From positions 1 to 6,656 of the forward strand of contig CAAFQL010000047.1 of assembly GCA_900765125.1 (NCBI GenBank): a stretch of 6,656 bases of DNA, read 5' to 3'. Source of the stretch: Oscillospiraceae bacterium (GTDB lineage Bacteria > Bacillota > Clostridia > Oscillospirales > Ruminococcaceae). Under the pieces are notes generated by a model, which was given only the letters and a program-made list of their open reading frames with translations, searched no databases and was not told where the DNA came from. Below, one piece after another: positions 5,290 through 6,656 of this stretch. A program made the translations under genes and the position numbers. How positions within the stretch are numbered: position 1 is the stretch's first letter; each line of letters begins with the position of its first letter.

Positions 5290-5429
5290 TAGCAGATATT
5301 TTTCAGATTGTCTTGAAACTGCAAGAATATCAATCTCTCTTTACATCTGACAGTCGTTTTCCTCCACCAATGTAATGCCATTAAGCAATGAAAAGCATAG
5401 CAGAATGGTAATGAGTTTTTCTGGCAACT
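5290..5429 (-). pseudogene. Broken DUF234-type ATPase gene, 5' fragment
   Basis: On the minus strand, SCQKNSLPFCYAFHC and ALHWWRKTTVRCKE are followed, after a frame change in an AGAGAG run near 5335-5340, by EIDILAVSRQSEKYLL up to the IS. The HWW and EIDILAV motifs and their spacing fit the DUF234 domain; the Asp of EID is the expected PD-(D/E)XK metal ligand. Dropping one AG pair joins the two frames as CKEIDIL. Upstream the frame hits TAA (5430-5432), and nothing resembling the N-terminal ATPase domain remains, so the gene was truncated as well as interrupted. About 110 residues of a protein that is usually around 450 survive. Confidence 0.72.
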
Positions 5430-5535
5430 TTACAATTGGGTCTGACAGGGTTTGTTCGCCAAATAAAAAGTGCATAGAAACAGTTTCAGAGCCGTTAATG
5501 TGTAATATTACAAATCCAAACGAAAAGGACTTATA

Positions 5536-6054
5536 TTATTTTATGACAAAGCGGTATTCCTCGGAATTTTCCGCAGTCATTTTTCCTCCGTTTGCAAGTA
5601 TTACTTTCTGCGAATAAAGATTCTCTTTGCTGCAAAACAGCTTGATTTCGCTGATTCCGAATTCATTGCACTTTTTTTTTGCAAGAGAAAGAATAAGTCT
5701 GCCGTAGCCTTTCTGACGCTCTGACGGACGTATACTGTAACCGATGTGTCCACCTTGTTCAAGGAAATAGCGAATTTTTGTGAGACGAATGACTGTAAGA
5801 CCTAGAATACGATCATTTCCAACTTCTTTAAGACAATATATTCTTGAACAGGGCATAAATACATGACACCAATACGGCAGTGAACAGTAAAACACATGAA
5901 TTCGCCATAGTCTTATGCTTTTGTATCTTTGAAGCTGTAAACCGCCATTTAGCATTTCACCTTTTATGGCAAATTCCTCTTTATATGAGATAAGCTCCTG
6001 AACATCACTGCTAGTTATCGGATATAATCCGAATTTTTCGCTTAATTCAACCAT
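5536..6054 (-). CDS. GNAT-family N-acetyltransferase
   Basis: A 172-residue protein of the GNAT superfamily, transferring an acyl group from acyl-CoA to an amine; the substrate is unknown. The acetyl-CoA pocket shows as GGHIGYSIRPSERQKGYG (101-118), with QKGYG as the Q/RxxGxG/A loop. The C-terminal part has ENLYSQKVILANGGKM (144-159), typical of a subgroup with NxxS and NGG motifs. The stretch at about 47-68 (LWRIHVFYCSLPYWC) is unusually aromatic and Cys-rich for this position, so it may be divergent or contain a compensated frameshift. Its ATG overlaps the stop of the thioesterase by one base (TAATG), has no good ribosome site of its own and is probably translationally coupled. Confidence 0.82.
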   Translation of the reverse strand: MVELSEKFGLYPITSSDVQELISYKEEFAIKGEMLNGGLQLQRYKSIRLWRIHVFYCSLPYWCHVFMPCSRIYCLKEVGNDRILGLTVIRLTKIRYFLEQGGHIGYSIRPSERQKGYGRLILSLAKKKCNEFGISEIKLFCSKENLYSQKVILANGGKMTAENSEEYRFVIK

Positions 6055-6491
6055 TATTCAAATACGGAGTTATATCCGTTCTCCATAAATATACGGATAG
6101 ATTTATCCACCTGCAATATATCTATAGGCAGTTTAAGTATTCTTTTTGTACTCTTTTCAAGAAAACAATGCTCGGAATCTCCCAACGCATATACCTTTCC
6201 CGTATTATTATCGTATATTTCATATTTCAGATATATGATTATGTCAGTGTATCTAACAATCTTTATCTTAATTGCAATTTCACTTTCAAGTGTTGCCATT
6301 TTCCGATATTTACAGCTTATACCTGTAACAGGTGAAATTATATTCTGTTTTTCAAGCTGTAAATAATCTATTTTTAACTCCTTTAAAAGTTCAAGCCTTG
6401 CCTCCTCCATATATCTTATATAATTTGAATGGTGAATGATTCCCATGCGGTCAGTTTCATAGTAAAAGGGCTTTCGAGTATATATCTGCAT
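6054..6491 (-). CDS. Acyl-CoA thioesterase, hotdog fold (4HBT/YbgC type)
   Basis: A 145-residue single hotdog domain that hydrolyses acyl-CoA or acyl-ACP thioesters in the cytoplasm. The N-terminal signature YYETDRMGIIHHSNYIRYME (10-29) matches the 4-hydroxybenzoyl-CoA thioesterase/YbgC active site, with Asp14 as catalytic residue and the HHSNY segment starting the long helix. Length is normal for the family. AAAGGAG (6498-6504) precedes the ATG by 6 bases. The upstream ligase stops 15 bases before this start and the GNAT gene overlaps its stop, so the three form one operon. Chain length and whether the true donor is CoA or carrier protein cannot be told. Confidence 0.88.
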   Translation of the reverse strand: MQIYTRKPFYYETDRMGIIHHSNYIRYMEEARLELLKELKIDYLQLEKQNIISPVTGISCKYRKMATLESEIAIKIKIVRYTDIIIYLKYEIYDNNTGKVYALGDSEHCFLEKSTKRILKLPIDILQVDKSIRIFMENGYNSVFE

Positions 6492-6506
6492 ATTATTCTC
6501 CTTTAA

Positions 6507-6656
6507 TCAGTTTCGTATTACTTTTCCGAGTGCGTTTTTCTTCAACTCAGTTTCGGTTATCTCAATGTCCTCGATTTTCATATGCAACGGATTCCCGAGG
6601 TTTACCTTTTTGACAATAGCAATTATTTTTTCTTGCAGTTCATCTTCGCTTTCCTC
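6507..6656 (-). CDS. AMP-forming acyl-CoA/acyl-ACP ligase, C-terminal fragment (5' part outside window)
   Basis: Only the last 49 residues are present. They end ELKKNALGKVIRN, which matches the C-terminal motif of adenylate-forming enzymes (P/K-x3-GK-x2-R), where the Lys of GK is the catalytic lysine of the adenylation step. The preceding EDELQEKIIAIVKK and HMKIEDIEI fit the small C-terminal domain. The neighbouring thioesterase supports an acyl-activating role. With so little sequence the substrate class (fatty, aryl or amino acid) is open. Confidence 0.65.
   Translation of the reverse strand, partial: EESEDELQEKIIAIVKKVNLGNPLHMKIEDIEITETELKKNALGKVIRN

Noticed and set aside
5501..5512. Palindrome TGTAATATTACA.
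   Set aside because: AT-rich and isolated, with no promoter around it; too weak to call an operator or terminator.
5375..5617. An 80-codon plus-strand ORF.
   Set aside because: It overlaps the C-terminus of the GNAT gene and the DUF234 remnant antisense and has no protein features.

Overview
The window looks like chromosomal DNA from a low-GC Firmicute, most likely a gut-type clostridium of the Ruminococcus/Oscillospiraceae kind. The grounds are AT-rich intergenic DNA, AAAGGA/GGAG ribosome binding sites, clostridial-type lipoprotein leaders, a YibE/F membrane protein and an IS630 element. The genus is an inference. Every gene I accept is on the minus strand, so transcription runs from high to low coordinates.

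Region 1 (1-3483) is a phosphate-starvation block. In transcription order it holds a secreted lipoprotein alkaline phosphatase (phoA type, 1779-3383), a YibE/F polytopic membrane protein of unknown function (561-1697), and the start of pstS (1-457, cut by the window edge), the phosphate-binding lipoprotein of the Pst transporter. The phosphatase and pstS each have their own promoter, and the two promoters match at 57 of 62 bases: three TTTACA-like PhoP boxes and a TTCAGA-17-TAT(A/G)CT core. The similarity continues into the ribosome binding site and the signal peptide, so promoter and leader look like one duplicated module. The joint logic is to release phosphate from esters outside the cell and then import it. 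The YibE/F protein sits between these two genes.

Region 2 (3484-3861) has no convincing gene. It is dense in inverted repeats: two terminator-like hairpins reading on the minus strand, a third hairpin that competes with one of them, and a 13-base word present four times (two copies per orientation).

Region 3 (3862-5429) is a decayed gene with an insertion sequence inside it. An IS630-family element (4055-5289) with 23-bp imperfect terminal repeats, flanked by TA, carries a transposase in two frames joined at an A7 run. Removing the element and one TA restores a reading frame across the junction (YLLGECKF). The restored protein is the C-terminal end of a DUF234-type ATPase (PD-(D/E)XK-like domain). 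That pseudogene also has two frameshifts and no N-terminal ATPase domain.

Region 4 (5536-6656) is a tight operon running in from outside the window: the C-terminus of an AMP-forming acyl-CoA/acyl-ACP ligase, a hotdog-fold acyl-CoA thioesterase, and a GNAT acetyltransferase whose start codon overlaps the thioesterase stop (TAATG). Its pathway cannot be told from this window.
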